Assembly (NCBI GenBank): GCA_001897675.1
Contig: MKUE01000110.1
Span: forward strand, 1 to 64,000
Reading direction: 5' to 3'
Source: Thiobacillus sp. 65-1059
Lineage (GTDB): Bacteria; Pseudomonadota; Gammaproteobacteria; Burkholderiales; Thiobacillaceae
DNA length: 64,000 nucleotides
Shown: piece by piece, positions 1-9,472 of the stretch
How the letters are laid out: every line of letters starts with the position of its first letter
How positions within the stretch are numbered: the first letter of the stretch is position 1
Notes under the pieces: model-generated
The model's database searches: none
What the model saw: only the letters and a program-made list of their open reading frames with translations
Told to the model about the DNA's origin: nothing
Position numbers and translations under genes: made by a program

Positions 1-601
1 TGTCGTCGGTGTACCAGTGTTCGATGTGGCCGTCGATCGAGATGCCGTTGTCGTCCCAGAAGGCGATCAGCTTGTTCAGCTTCCAGGTGCCGGCCAGCGC
101 GCAGGCTTCGTGCGAGATACCCTCCATCATGCAGCCGTCGCCCATGAACACGTAGGTGTGGTGGTCGACGATGGCGTGGCCGGGCTTGTTGAATTCGGCG
201 GCGAGGATCTTCTCCGCCATCGCCATGCCGACGGCATTAGTGATGCCCTGACCGAGCGGGCCGGTGGTGGTCTCGACGCCGGGGGCGTAGCCGTACTCGG
301 GGTGGCCCGGGGTCTTGGAATGCAGCTGGCGGAACTGCTTCAGGTCGTCCATCGACAGGTCGTAGCCGGTCAGGTGCAGCAAGGCATAGATCAGCATCGA
401 GCCGTGGCCGTTCGACAGCACGAAGCGGTCGCGATCCGCCCACTTGGGGTTGGTCGGGTTGTGGCGCAGGTGGTGGTTCCACAGCGTTTCGGCGATTTCC
501 GCCATGCCCATGGGGGCGCCGGGATGGCCGGATTTGGCTTTTTCGACTGCATCCATCGCAAGCGCGCGGATGGCATTGGCCAGGTCGTTACGGGTTGGCA
601 T
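1..601 (-). CDS. tkt: Transketolase, N-terminal part (runs off the left edge)
   Basis: Minus-strand translation [82 protein letters not shown]... is a typical transketolase N-terminus. Confidence 0.95.
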   Translation of the reverse strand, partial: MPTRNDLANAIRALAMDAVEKAKSGHPGAPMGMAEIAETLWNHHLRHNPTNPKWADRDRFVLSNGHGSMLIYALLHLTGYDLSMDDLKQFRQLHSKTPGHPEYGYAPGVETTTGPLGQGITNAVGMAMAEKILAAEFNKPGHAIVDHHTYVFMGDGCMMEGISHEACALAGTWKLNKLIAFWDDNGISIDGHIEHWYTDD

Positions 602-835
602 TGCGTTCCCTTCAGCTAAGTAAAAACTGCCGCATTTCCATGCCCGGAAAAGCCGTGCAGCGACAGCTTGGGCAGAATATGCAAAAACCTTGATTATCCG
701 TCAGCAGGGCGGGCTTTCGCAAGCCGCGTCGAAACCGGGAAAAAGGGATTTTACGACAAGAGCTTAAACACCGAAGCTCAAGCGCTGACTCAGGGTCGTA
801 CTGTAAAAATCTTTTTATTGGTTCGATGGGGCTGC

Positions 836-1618
836 TTATGCGCCGGCGGCTTTCAACCAGTCGCGCCACAGCTCGAACAGTTCCGGACTGGCCGAAGCCA
901 CCACCGACCGCTCCCACACGTTGGCGATATCGAAGCTGCCCGACAGGCTGGCCAGCCGCCCGCCCGCCTCTTCCAGAATCAGCGCGCCGGCGGCGTAATC
1001 CCACAGCTTCTGCCCGCCGTGGACATAAACGTCGAAACGTCCGGCCGCGGTGTAGCACCAGTCCAGAGTGGATGCGCCGAAATTGCGCTGCGAGGCATAC
1101 GGCGGCCACGCCGCGAGCCGGCCGGCCAACTCGCGGTCGATGCGTTTCATTTCGACTCCGGCGAGCGCGCGCCGCAGTTCGGTGGCGGGGGTGCGCAAGG
1201 GCAGCGGGATGCCGTTGAGGTGCGCGCCGCGTCCGCGTTCGGCGGTGAACATCTCGTCGGCGACCGGATCGTACACCACGCCGAACTGACGCTCGCCCTT
1301 GTAGAGATAGGCCACCGACACGGCGAAGTAGGGCACCCCGGCGACGAAGTTGGAGGTGCCGTCGATCGGGTCGACGCACCACAGGCCGTCGCGGCCGGCC
1401 TCCCAGGCGTCGCGCTGCTGCTGCTCGGTCATTTCCTCGCCCAGCACCGGCACGTCCCTGATATGCGGCAGCGCCGCTTCCAGCGCGGCCTGCGTCGCCA
1501 CATCGGCTTCGGTGAACAGGCTGCCGTCCCGCTTGTGGCTGTGCGCCACCTTGAGGAAACGCGGCGTGACTTCGCTCTGCGCAACCCGCCTTACCAAGGC
1601 CTGGATCTGGTCAAGCAC
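836..1618 (-). CDS. Inositol monophosphatase family protein
   Basis: GEEMTEQQ and DPIDGTSNFVAGVPYFAVSVA motifs, and the C-terminal WDYAAGALILEEAGG motif; GTG start proposed. Confidence 0.88.
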   Translation of the reverse strand: MLDQIQALVRRVAQSEVTPRFLKVAHSHKRDGSLFTEADVATQAALEAALPHIRDVPVLGEEMTEQQQRDAWEAGRDGLWCVDPIDGTSNFVAGVPYFAVSVAYLYKGERQFGVVYDPVADEMFTAERGRGAHLNGIPLPLRTPATELRRALAGVEMKRIDRELAGRLAAWPPYASQRNFGASTLDWCYTAAGRFDVYVHGGQKLWDYAAGALILEEAGGRLASLSGSFDIANVWERSVVASASPELFELWRDWLKAAGA

Positions 1619-1620
1619 GA

Positions 1621-2235
1621 TCAGGTACGCAGGCAATAACAGTAAACAAATTCCTGCTCCTGTCCCGCGGGGGTGTGGTGGATTTCGGTTTCGTGCCCGA
1701 GCAGCCGGAAAGGCATGCCGAACTCGGCATGCAGCGCATCGGGGGCGTAGCGCATCACGTCGAGCCCCGAGCACTGCAACGGCCCGCCGGGGCCGAAGGC
1801 GGCGACGATGACATGCCCGCCGGGCTTCACGCTCTTCAGAACCTGCGCGACATAACGTGCGCGGTCGGCCGGATCGGTCAGGAAATGGAATACCGCGCGA
1901 TCGTGCCAGACGTCGTAGCGCGCGGCCGGCAATTCGGCCCGGGTGACGTCGCCGGCAATCCACTGCACCGGCTGCGCACGCGCACCGAGACGCGCGCGGC
2001 TGGCGGCCAGCGCCGGCTCAGCCAGATCGAGCACGGTCAGATGGCGGTAACCGGCGTCGAGCAGATCGTCCACCAGCACCGAAGCGCCGCCGCCCACATC
2101 GATGATCTCGGCATCGCGGCCCGCACAGCCCGCGATCAGGCGCAGCGATGAAGCGGCATGCAGCTGGAACCAGCTGACCTGGTCGGCCGCCTTGTTGCGG
2201 TAAACGGTTTCCCAATGCTGGCGACGGTCGACCAT
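1621..2235 (-). CDS. Class I SAM-dependent methyltransferase
   Basis: EIIDVGGGASVLVDDLL and VWHDRAVFHFLTDPADRARYV motifs. Confidence 0.85.
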   Translation of the reverse strand: MVDRRQHWETVYRNKAADQVSWFQLHAASSLRLIAGCAGRDAEIIDVGGGASVLVDDLLDAGYRHLTVLDLAEPALAASRARLGARAQPVQWIAGDVTRAELPAARYDVWHDRAVFHFLTDPADRARYVAQVLKSVKPGGHVIVAAFGPGGPLQCSGLDVMRYAPDALHAEFGMPFRLLGHETEIHHTPAGQEQEFVYCYCLRT

Positions 2236-2236
2236 C

Positions 2237-2794
2237 TCATTCCCCCTTCCATTTGATCGAGCAGCCCATGCTGGGAATCTGCCCGGCGGGGCCGCGCCCG
2301 GTGGCGGCGATTTCCTTCATCGCCTCGAACAGGTCGCGGCGCACGCCCTCGGGCGCGGTTTCCTTGCGCGACTCATCGAAGCGTCCGCGGTACTGCAATT
2401 CGAAATCGCGGTTGAAGCCGAAAAAGTCCGGCGTGCACACCGCCCCGTAAGCTTTCGCCACCTGCTGCGTTTCGTCGATCACGTAGGGAAAGGGGAAATC
2501 GAATTCCGCCGCCACCTTTTTCATGTTGCCGAAGGAATCCTCGGGATATTCGGCCGGGTCGTTCGACATGATGGCGATGGCGTGGATGCCGTGCTGGCGG
2601 AGCTCGGCCAGGTCGCGCACCAGCCGCGGACGGATCGCCTTCACATACGGGCAGTGGTTGCAGATGAACATCACCAGCAGGCCGTTCGGCCCCATCGCAT
2701 CGGCCAGCGTCCATACTTTTCCGTCTACGCCGGGCAGGCTGAAGCCAGGCGCTTTGCGGCCAAAATCGCACACGGGGGTGGTGAGGGAAACCAA
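2237..2794 (-). CDS. Thioredoxin-family / redoxin-domain protein
   Basis: FSLPGVDGKVWTLADAMGPNGLLVMFICNHCPYVKAI; CNHCPYV active-site-like motif. Start uncertain (TTG proposed). Confidence 0.8.
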   Translation of the reverse strand: MVSLTTPVCDFGRKAPGFSLPGVDGKVWTLADAMGPNGLLVMFICNHCPYVKAIRPRLVRDLAELRQHGIHAIAIMSNDPAEYPEDSFGNMKKVAAEFDFPFPYVIDETQQVAKAYGAVCTPDFFGFNRDFELQYRGRFDESRKETAPEGVRRDLFEAMKEIAATGRGPAGQIPSMGCSIKWKGE

Positions 2795-2839
2795 GATGCT
2801 CTCCGCAAGATCGCTCGACAATCCCGGCATAATACCAAT

Positions 2840-3568
2840 ATGTCCGCCCCGCGTTTCCATCTCGACCAGCCGCTCGCCCCGGGTGCCCGTTTCGGCCTGC
2901 CGCCGGGCCCCGCGCGCCATGCCGCGCGGGCGCTGCGGCTGGCGGTGGGCGATGCCGTCACCCTGTTCAACGGACAGGGCGGCGAATACGCCGCCCGCAT
3001 CGAACGCATCCAGAAAGACGAAGTCGCGGTCAGCGTCACCGGCTTTGCCGACGTCGAGCGCGAATCGCGCTTGCGCGTGATGCTGGCGCAGGGCATTTCG
3101 AGCGGCGAACGCATGGACTACACGCTGCAGAAAGCGGTGGAGCTGGGCGTGACGGCAATCCAGCCGATCGCCGCCAAGCGCAGCGTGGTCAAGCTGACGG
3201 CCGAACGCGCCGACAAGCGCGTCGCACACTGGCAGGGCGTAGTGGCCAGCGCCTGCGAACAATGCGGACGCAACCGGGTTCCGGCAGTGGCCGCGCCGCT
3301 GACGCTGGCCAACTGGCTCGGCCAGCGCACGGGCGGGCGCCTGCTGTTTTTATCGCCGTTGGCCGAGGCGCGGCTGGCCGACCTGCCGCCGCCGGCGGCG
3401 CAAGACTGCCTGGTCGCCGGCCCCGAAGGCGGGTTCGAAAGCGACGAGGTCGCCGCACTCCTGGCAGCCGGAGCGGTCGCCGTCCGCCTGGGGCCGCGCG
3501 TGCTGCGCACCGAGACGGCCGCGCTCGCCGCGCTGGCCGCGATGCAGACGCTATGGGGCGATTTCTAG
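2840..3568 (+). CDS. rsmE: 16S rRNA (uracil(1498)-N(3))-methyltransferase
   Basis: GERMDYTLQKAVELGVTAIQPI, GPEGGFESDEV and LGPRVLRTETAALAALA motifs of RsmE. Confidence 0.93.
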   Translation: MSAPRFHLDQPLAPGARFGLPPGPARHAARALRLAVGDAVTLFNGQGGEYAARIERIQKDEVAVSVTGFADVERESRLRVMLAQGISSGERMDYTLQKAVELGVTAIQPIAAKRSVVKLTAERADKRVAHWQGVVASACEQCGRNRVPAVAAPLTLANWLGQRTGGRLLFLSPLAEARLADLPPPAAQDCLVAGPEGGFESDEVAALLAAGAVAVRLGPRVLRTETAALAALAAMQTLWGDF

Positions 3569-3583
3569 GCGCGCAGCGGGCGT

Positions 3584-3611
3584 AAAAATCCGGGCCGGTT
3601 GCCCGGATTTT
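3584..3611. terminator. Bidirectional intrinsic terminator between convergent genes
   Basis: TAAAAATCCGGGC-CGGTT-GCCCGGATTTTA, perfect stem with A/T tracts on both sides. Confidence 0.85.
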
Positions 3612-3631
3612 ATGCCCGGCGAGGGGGCCGA

Positions 3632-4063
3632 TCAGGGACGCAGGTAAGTGTAGCCCTGCTTCTGGCGCTGCATGATTTCCACCACGCCCGAGGAAACATA
3701 GCCCACCTTGGCATGCATATCCTCCTTGTCGAGCTTCTGATTGCGCATGGTGTTCTGGCACGCCACCACCGACACCCCGGAATCGACCGTCTCGCTGATG
3801 CGGTTGGCCACTTCGGACTCGGCTTTCAGCATGTTGATGCCGGGGCCAAACGCCACGATTTCGAGTTCGACGCTGTCCTTGCCCATGTCCTTCTGGATAT
3901 TCCTGGCGTTGTTGAGCGCCAGATTCCAGGTGGCGGGGTCGTTTTCGCTGACCTGGATCACCATTTTCGACTTGTCGGCGGCCAGAGCGGCGGCGGGCAG
4001 CGCCAGCGCGCCCATCAGCAAAGCCCCGCCCAGCAGGGCACCCAGCGTATTCATGCGTTTCAT
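3632..4063 (-). CDS. Periplasmic DsrE-family protein
   Basis: Signal peptide, then MVIQVSENDPATWNLALNNARNIQKDMGKDSVELEIVAFGPGINML ... GVSVVACQNTMR, DsrE/DsrF-like fold pattern. Confidence 0.75.
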   Translation of the reverse strand: MKRMNTLGALLGGALLMGALALPAAALAADKSKMVIQVSENDPATWNLALNNARNIQKDMGKDSVELEIVAFGPGINMLKAESEVANRISETVDSGVSVVACQNTMRNQKLDKEDMHAKVGYVSSGVVEIMQRQKQGYTYLRP

Positions 4064-4232
4064 GTGTCGATCTCCAGCGGAAGATGGGTTGCGGTGCGAA
4101 CATGCGCCCCGTTTTCATATGACGTAAAGATTAAGCGATATATTCCGTTTATTCTCGTGGGCGTTGCCGCCCTGCGCCGCATGGAGGTTTTCTGTATCCT
4201 TCGCGTTAATCAACCCCGTTCAGGTCAAGCCG

Positions 4233-5600
4233 TTGAAAGACACCGCCGATTTCGTCCACTGGTTCCGCTCCGCCGCCCCCTACATTCACGGTTTTCGCGG
4301 CAAGACCTTCGTCATCGCCTTTGGCGGCGAACTGGTGGCGGACGGGGGTTTCGTGCAACTGGCGCATGACGTCAACCTGCTGAACAGCCTGGGCGTGCGG
4401 CTGGTGCTGATCCACGGCGTGCGGCCGCAGGTGGAAGCACGGCTGACCGAGAACGGCACTGCGATCCGCTACGTGAATGGACTGCGCGTCACCGACGACG
4501 CCGCGCTGGCTTGCGTCAAGGAGGCCGCCGGCACGGTGCGGGTGGAGATCGAGGCGCTGCTGTCGCTGGGATTGGCCAACACACCGATGGCGGGCGCCGA
4601 CATCCGGGTGGCCTCGGGCAATTTCGTCACCGCGCAGCCGCTGGGCGTGCGCGACGGCGTCGACCTGCTGCACACCGGCGAAGTGCGCAAGATCGACGCC
4701 GCCGCGATCCGGCGCCGCCTCGACCAGCACGATATCGTGCTGCTCTCCCCCATCGGCTACTCGCCGACCGGCGAAATTTTCAACCTCAGCCTGGAAGACG
4801 TGGCCACGCAAGCCGCCGTCGAACTGGCTGCGGACAAGCTGATCTTTCTGATCGACACCGAGGGAGTGCCGCAAGACGATGCCGACGCTGAAAGCCCGAA
4901 AGGACTTGCAAGGCCGCATCTGCCGGACACGGAACGGGCGATCCACAACGCCCTCACCGTGAACGAGGCGCGCCAGGTGCTGGAAAAAGCGCACGCGCTG
5001 CCGGAAGACATCACCTACTACCTGCCCTGCGCCATCGCCGCCTGCACCCAGGGCGTCAAGCGGGCACACTTCATCAGCCGCCACCGCGACGGCGCCCTGC
5101 TGTCCGAACTGTTCACCCGCGACGGCGTGGGCACGCTGATCACGCCGGCACCGCTGGAAACCCTGCGGCCCGCCACCATCGATGACGTCGGCGGCATTCT
5201 CGGCCTGCTCGAGCCGCTGGAACGCGAAGGCATCCTGGTGCGGCGTTCGCGCGAACTGCTGGAAATGGAAATCGAGCGCTTCCTGGTGCTCGAATCCGAC
5301 GGCGTCATCGCCGGCTGCGCGGCGCTTTATCCCTTCCCTGAGGAGCAGGCCGCCGAACTGGCTTGCCTGGCGGTATCCAGGGAATTTCGCGGACGCGGAT
5401 TTGGCGACCGGTTGCTGGCAGAAGCCGAGAAAAACGGCAAAAAAGCCGGCTTCGAGCGGCTTTTTGTCCTGACCACCCGCACTGAACACTGGTTCGAGGA
5501 ACGCGGCTTCATCGACAGCAGCCCCGACCATCTGCCCAAGCGCAAGCAAACGCTATACAACTACAAGCGGAAATCCAAGGTTCTGCAAAAAACCCTGTAG
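4233..5600 (+). CDS. argA: Amino-acid N-acetyltransferase (N-acetylglutamate synthase)
   Basis: Amino-acid kinase domain (FVIAFGGELVADGGF...LVLIHGVRPQVE) plus C-terminal GNAT domain (LACLAVSREFRGRGFGDRLLAEAE). TTG start proposed; ATG 4164 is the alternative. Confidence 0.92.
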   Translation: MKDTADFVHWFRSAAPYIHGFRGKTFVIAFGGELVADGGFVQLAHDVNLLNSLGVRLVLIHGVRPQVEARLTENGTAIRYVNGLRVTDDAALACVKEAAGTVRVEIEALLSLGLANTPMAGADIRVASGNFVTAQPLGVRDGVDLLHTGEVRKIDAAAIRRRLDQHDIVLLSPIGYSPTGEIFNLSLEDVATQAAVELAADKLIFLIDTEGVPQDDADAESPKGLARPHLPDTERAIHNALTVNEARQVLEKAHALPEDITYYLPCAIAACTQGVKRAHFISRHRDGALLSELFTRDGVGTLITPAPLETLRPATIDDVGGILGLLEPLEREGILVRRSRELLEMEIERFLVLESDGVIAGCAALYPFPEEQAAELACLAVSREFRGRGFGDRLLAEAEKNGKKAGFERLFVLTTRTEHWFEERGFIDSSPDHLPKRKQTLYNYKRKSKVLQKTL

Positions 5601-5615
5601 AAAAGGAAAGAGGCC

Positions 5616-6515
5616 TTGCGTCTATATGCCCAGCGTCCGGGATGGCCCTGCCGCGCCCGCCATGCACCGTTCCATGCCGCCGGCATGCGGTCCGGCCGTT
5701 TCAGTGGCTTCCGGATCTGGCTCGCCGCCCTGCTGCTGGCCGCTGCCGGCCACGCCGCCGCCAGCGCGGATCGGCCGCTGGTATTCGGCGTCTTTCCCAA
5801 CATGACGGCGAAGCAAACCGTCGAAATCTACCGCCCGCTCGCCAACGCGCTGGAGCGGCACCTGCAGCGCCGCATCGTCGTGTACAGCGCGCGTGACTTC
5901 AAAACCTTCGTCGAACGCACCCGCCAGGGCGAATATGACATGCTGCTGACGGCACCGCACCTGGCCTGGCTGGCACGCCAGGATGCCGGCTACCGGCCGT
6001 TGCTGAAGTACGTCCGCCCCACGCAGGGCCTGCTTGTGGTCAAAGAGGCTTCGGGATTCCAGACGCCGGATGAGCTGCGCGGCCGCACCATCGCCACCGC
6101 CGACGCCATTGCCGTGGCCGTATTGGCGGTGCAGGCGGAGTTGGCCGCCGACGGACTGCGGCACGACACCGATTACCGCACCGTGGATGCGGGCACCCAC
6201 TTCAATGCCGCGATGCAGGTGCTCAATGGGCGCGCCGACGCCGCCATGCTGGGCATGCATCCTTACTTGCTGCTGCCGCCCGAGGTGCGCCAGCAATTGC
6301 GCGTGCTCGCCAAAACCCCGCCTCTCTCAAGCCTGATGTACCTGACCCACCCGCGTCTGCGCGACCGCGAGGCGACGGCCATACGCCAGGCCTTGCTCGA
6401 TTTCGCCGCCACGCCCGAAGGGGCCGCCTTCATGCAGCACGGCGGCTACGGCGGCTTCGCCGCCGTGGATGGCAGCGAATTGCGCGCTTTCCGCCCCTAT
6501 GCCCTGCGGGCGTAG
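5616..6515 (+). CDS. PhnD-like phosphate/phosphite/phosphonate periplasmic substrate-binding protein
   Basis: VFGVFPNMTAKQTVEIYRPLANALERHLQRRIVVYSARDFKTFVERTRQGEYDMLLTAPHLAWLAR, PhnD family pattern; N-terminal signal sequence. Confidence 0.82.
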   Translation: MRLYAQRPGWPCRARHAPFHAAGMRSGRFSGFRIWLAALLLAAAGHAAASADRPLVFGVFPNMTAKQTVEIYRPLANALERHLQRRIVVYSARDFKTFVERTRQGEYDMLLTAPHLAWLARQDAGYRPLLKYVRPTQGLLVVKEASGFQTPDELRGRTIATADAIAVAVLAVQAELAADGLRHDTDYRTVDAGTHFNAAMQVLNGRADAAMLGMHPYLLLPPEVRQQLRVLAKTPPLSSLMYLTHPRLRDREATAIRQALLDFAATPEGAAFMQHGGYGGFAAVDGSELRAFRPYALRA

Positions 6516-6535
6516 GAAATATTGCGGGCAAGCCG

Positions 6536-9334
6536 ATGAAGGCATGGTTCGGGCGGCTCTCGTTGCGCTACAAACTCACCCTCGCCGCGCTGGGGGTGGA
6601 AGCCGCGATGCTGGCCTTTCTGATCGCCAACGGCGTCCAGCTCACCCGCCAGGAGTTGCAGCAGCAGGCCGAGTACCGCGTGCGGGAAGTCGGGGAAAAC
6701 CTTGCCGCGGCCCTGCTTGCGCCTTTGTCGCACCAGGATGACGCCAGCGTGCGCGACTTCATCGAAACCCTGCAGCGCGACGATGGCCTGAAAATGATCG
6801 CGGTGCGCGACAACAACAAGCGCATCGTGCATCAGGCCGGAACCGACGGCACCGAAGCCGATTTCCGGCTGCTGCAGCCGATCGAGCTTTCCGGCCAGCG
6901 CTATGGCGAAATCGCCCTGGTCCTGTCGGGCGACTTCATTCACGAGGCGCGCAGCCGCTACGTGCGGCAAAGCCTTTCCATCGCGGCTGCGGCCTTGCTG
7001 CTGACGGGCATCCTGCTGGCCTTGTCGACCGGCGGCGTGGTGCGCCGTTTCGAAGCGCTGACCCGTGCCAGCAAGCGCATGGCGCAAGGCGACCTCGACG
7101 TCAAGCTGGCTGGCGAAGGAGCCGATGAAATCGGCCAGCTGATCGGCACGTTCAACCGCATGGCCGAATCGGTCCGCTTCAATATCGACCGCGCACGCGA
7201 AAACGAAGCCCGCTTTCATGCGATCGCCGACTACACCCACGACCTGGAATTCTGGCTGTCGCCCGAAGGCCGGCTGCTCTGGATCAACCCGTCGGTCGAG
7301 CGCATGATCGGCCACAGCGTCGCCGAATGCATGGGACAACAGATGGACTTCCCGGCCGACGTCATCCATCCGGAAGACCGTGCCGCAGCCGAATTCCAGC
7401 TGCGCCAGGCCTTGCGCGGCACCTCCGGCCAGGGCTATGCGCTACGGGTATGCCGCAAGGATGGCGGCCATTTCTGGGCGGTGGTGAACTGGCAGCCGAT
7501 TCACGATTACAGCGGCGTTTACCAGGGCATCCGCGCCAGCATCCACAGCATCGACGACCTCAAGGCGACCGAGGCCAACCTGCGCCAGGCCATCAATGAA
7601 CTGCGGATGGCGGAAAGCCTGCAGGGCAAGTATCTGGAGGAAACCGAGCAGGAACGCGCCCGCCTGGTTTCGCTGCTGTCGGCGATGAACCTCGGCATTC
7701 TGTTCGTCGCCGCCGACAACCGCGTGATCTACCACAACCCCGCGTTCAGCCGCATGTGGATGATCGGGGAAGAGACCGCCCTGATCGGCCTGCCGGTGCA
7801 CGAAGTGCTGGCCAAATCCGCCTCGGTGCTGGCGCGCCCCGATCACTTTTCGCGCCACCTGCTGTCGGTGCTGGAAACGCGCGAGCTGTCCGACAGCTAT
7901 GAAATCCAGATGACCGACGGCCGCGTCATCACCGAACTCGACTACCCGGTGCGCGACCGCGAAGGCCGCTTCATCGGCCACCTGTGGATTTACGAGGACA
8001 TCACCCGCGAACGCCAGACCGCCGAACAGCTGGTGTATCTGGCCGAACGCGACGCCCTCACCGGGCTCTACAACCGCCACCGCTTCCAGCAGGAACTGGC
8101 GCGCACCATGCTGGAAAGCGACCGCCACCACATGCAGTGCGCGGTGATGTTTTTCGACCTCGACGAATTCAAAACCATCAACGACAGCTATGGCCACCGT
8201 GCCGGCGATGCGCTGCTGATCCGGGTGGCTGGCGAAATCAGCGCCCTGGTGCGGCGCAACGAGATTCTGGCGCGGCTGGGCGGCGACGAATTCGCCATCC
8301 TGATCCCGGCGGTGGAAGGCAACGAGGCCGAGGCGCTGGCCGAGCGCGTGGTGCGCGCGGTGTCGCAGATTCCTTTCCGTTTCGACGGGCAGAACCTGCG
8401 GCTTACCACCAGCCTCGGCATTGCCTACTATCCCGAGCACGCTACCGATGCCGACGACCTGGTCGCGCGGGCCGACATCGCCATGTACCAGGCCAAGGAT
8501 GCCGGCAAGAATACCTGGCGCGTATTTCGCGCTGACCGCGAGGCCGACAGCGAAATGCGCAGCCGCCTGTCGTGGGGCGAACGCATCAGCAACGCGCTCG
8601 ACAAGGGCCTGTTCCAGTTGCATTTCCAGGGCGTCTACCGGACGGACGACGGCACGCTGTCGCACCTGGAGGCGCTGATTCGCATGGTCGACGAGCGCAA
8701 TCCCGAGCAGCTCATCATGCCGGCGCATTTCATCCAGCTGGCCGAAAAAAGCGGCCGCATCCTCGACATCGACCGCTGGGTGATCCACGAGGTGCTGCGC
8801 ACGCTGTCGCACAACCCGGGCGTTCCCGCCATCGCCATCAATCTGTCGGGACGTTCGCTGTCCGAGCCCGGCCTGCCGCAATACATCGGCGACGAGCTGC
8901 GGCTGGCCGGCGTCAACCCCGGCCGCCTGATCATCGAAATCACCGAAACCGCCGCGGTTTCCGACCTGCACGACGCCCAGCGCATGATCGAAGCGATGCG
9001 CCAGTTCGGCTGCGGCGTCAGTCTCGACGACTTCGGGGTCGGCTTCGCCTCCTTCGCCTACCTCAAGCATCTGCATGTCGACACCATCAAGATCGACGGC
9101 ATTTTCATCCGCGACCTGCCCGCCGACCCCGACAACCAGGTGTTCGTGCAGGCCATGGTCAGCGTCGCCCTCGGGCTCGGCAAGTCGGTCGTCGCGGAAT
9201 ACGTCGAGGACAGCCAGACGCTCGCCCTGCTGCGCCGGTTCGGCGTCGATCTGGTGCAGGGCTATCACCTCGACCGCCCGGTCGCCGGCCATCCGGCATT
9301 GCAGGGCGCCGCCTGCGCCGAGGCCCCGGGCTGA
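6536..9334 (+). CDS. HAMP-PAS-GGDEF-EAL membrane protein (putative diguanylate cyclase/phosphodiesterase)
   Basis: Two TM segments, HAMP (FEALTRASKRMAQGDLDVKL), PAS (PSVERMIGHSVAECMGQ), RLGGDEFAIL, EALIR, DDFGVGFASFAYLKHLHVDTIKID. Confidence 0.92.
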   Translation: MKAWFGRLSLRYKLTLAALGVEAAMLAFLIANGVQLTRQELQQQAEYRVREVGENLAAALLAPLSHQDDASVRDFIETLQRDDGLKMIAVRDNNKRIVHQAGTDGTEADFRLLQPIELSGQRYGEIALVLSGDFIHEARSRYVRQSLSIAAAALLLTGILLALSTGGVVRRFEALTRASKRMAQGDLDVKLAGEGADEIGQLIGTFNRMAESVRFNIDRARENEARFHAIADYTHDLEFWLSPEGRLLWINPSVERMIGHSVAECMGQQMDFPADVIHPEDRAAAEFQLRQALRGTSGQGYALRVCRKDGGHFWAVVNWQPIHDYSGVYQGIRASIHSIDDLKATEANLRQAINELRMAESLQGKYLEETEQERARLVSLLSAMNLGILFVAADNRVIYHNPAFSRMWMIGEETALIGLPVHEVLAKSASVLARPDHFSRHLLSVLETRELSDSYEIQMTDGRVITELDYPVRDREGRFIGHLWIYEDITRERQTAEQLVYLAERDALTGLYNRHRFQQELARTMLESDRHHMQCAVMFFDLDEFKTINDSYGHRAGDALLIRVAGEISALVRRNEILARLGGDEFAILIPAVEGNEAEALAERVVRAVSQIPFRFDGQNLRLTTSLGIAYYPEHATDADDLVARADIAMYQAKDAGKNTWRVFRADREADSEMRSRLSWGERISNALDKGLFQLHFQGVYRTDDGTLSHLEALIRMVDERNPEQLIMPAHFIQLAEKSGRILDIDRWVIHEVLRTLSHNPGVPAIAINLSGRSLSEPGLPQYIGDELRLAGVNPGRLIIEITETAAVSDLHDAQRMIEAMRQFGCGVSLDDFGVGFASFAYLKHLHVDTIKIDGIFIRDLPADPDNQVFVQAMVSVALGLGKSVVAEYVEDSQTLALLRRFGVDLVQGYHLDRPVAGHPALQGAACAEAPG

Positions 9335-9472
9335 CGGCGCTTATGCGTTGACTTTCCCAGGGAGCCGCGCCATTCCGGCGCGCCCCCGCCCGCCTTTCCA
9401 TCCCACGTCCACTTTCGTGGTGGACAGGGCCTCCCTGGCGTCTATATCTAACAAGTCGACCAGGAGAAACCC

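Noticed and set aside
3189-4118. 309-aa minus-strand ORF
   Set aside because: Wrong frame over DsrE-family gene plus antisense of rsmE; signature-bearing frames explain both halves.
7442-9292. 616-aa minus-strand ORF
   Set aside because: Antisense shadow of the GGDEF/EAL gene.
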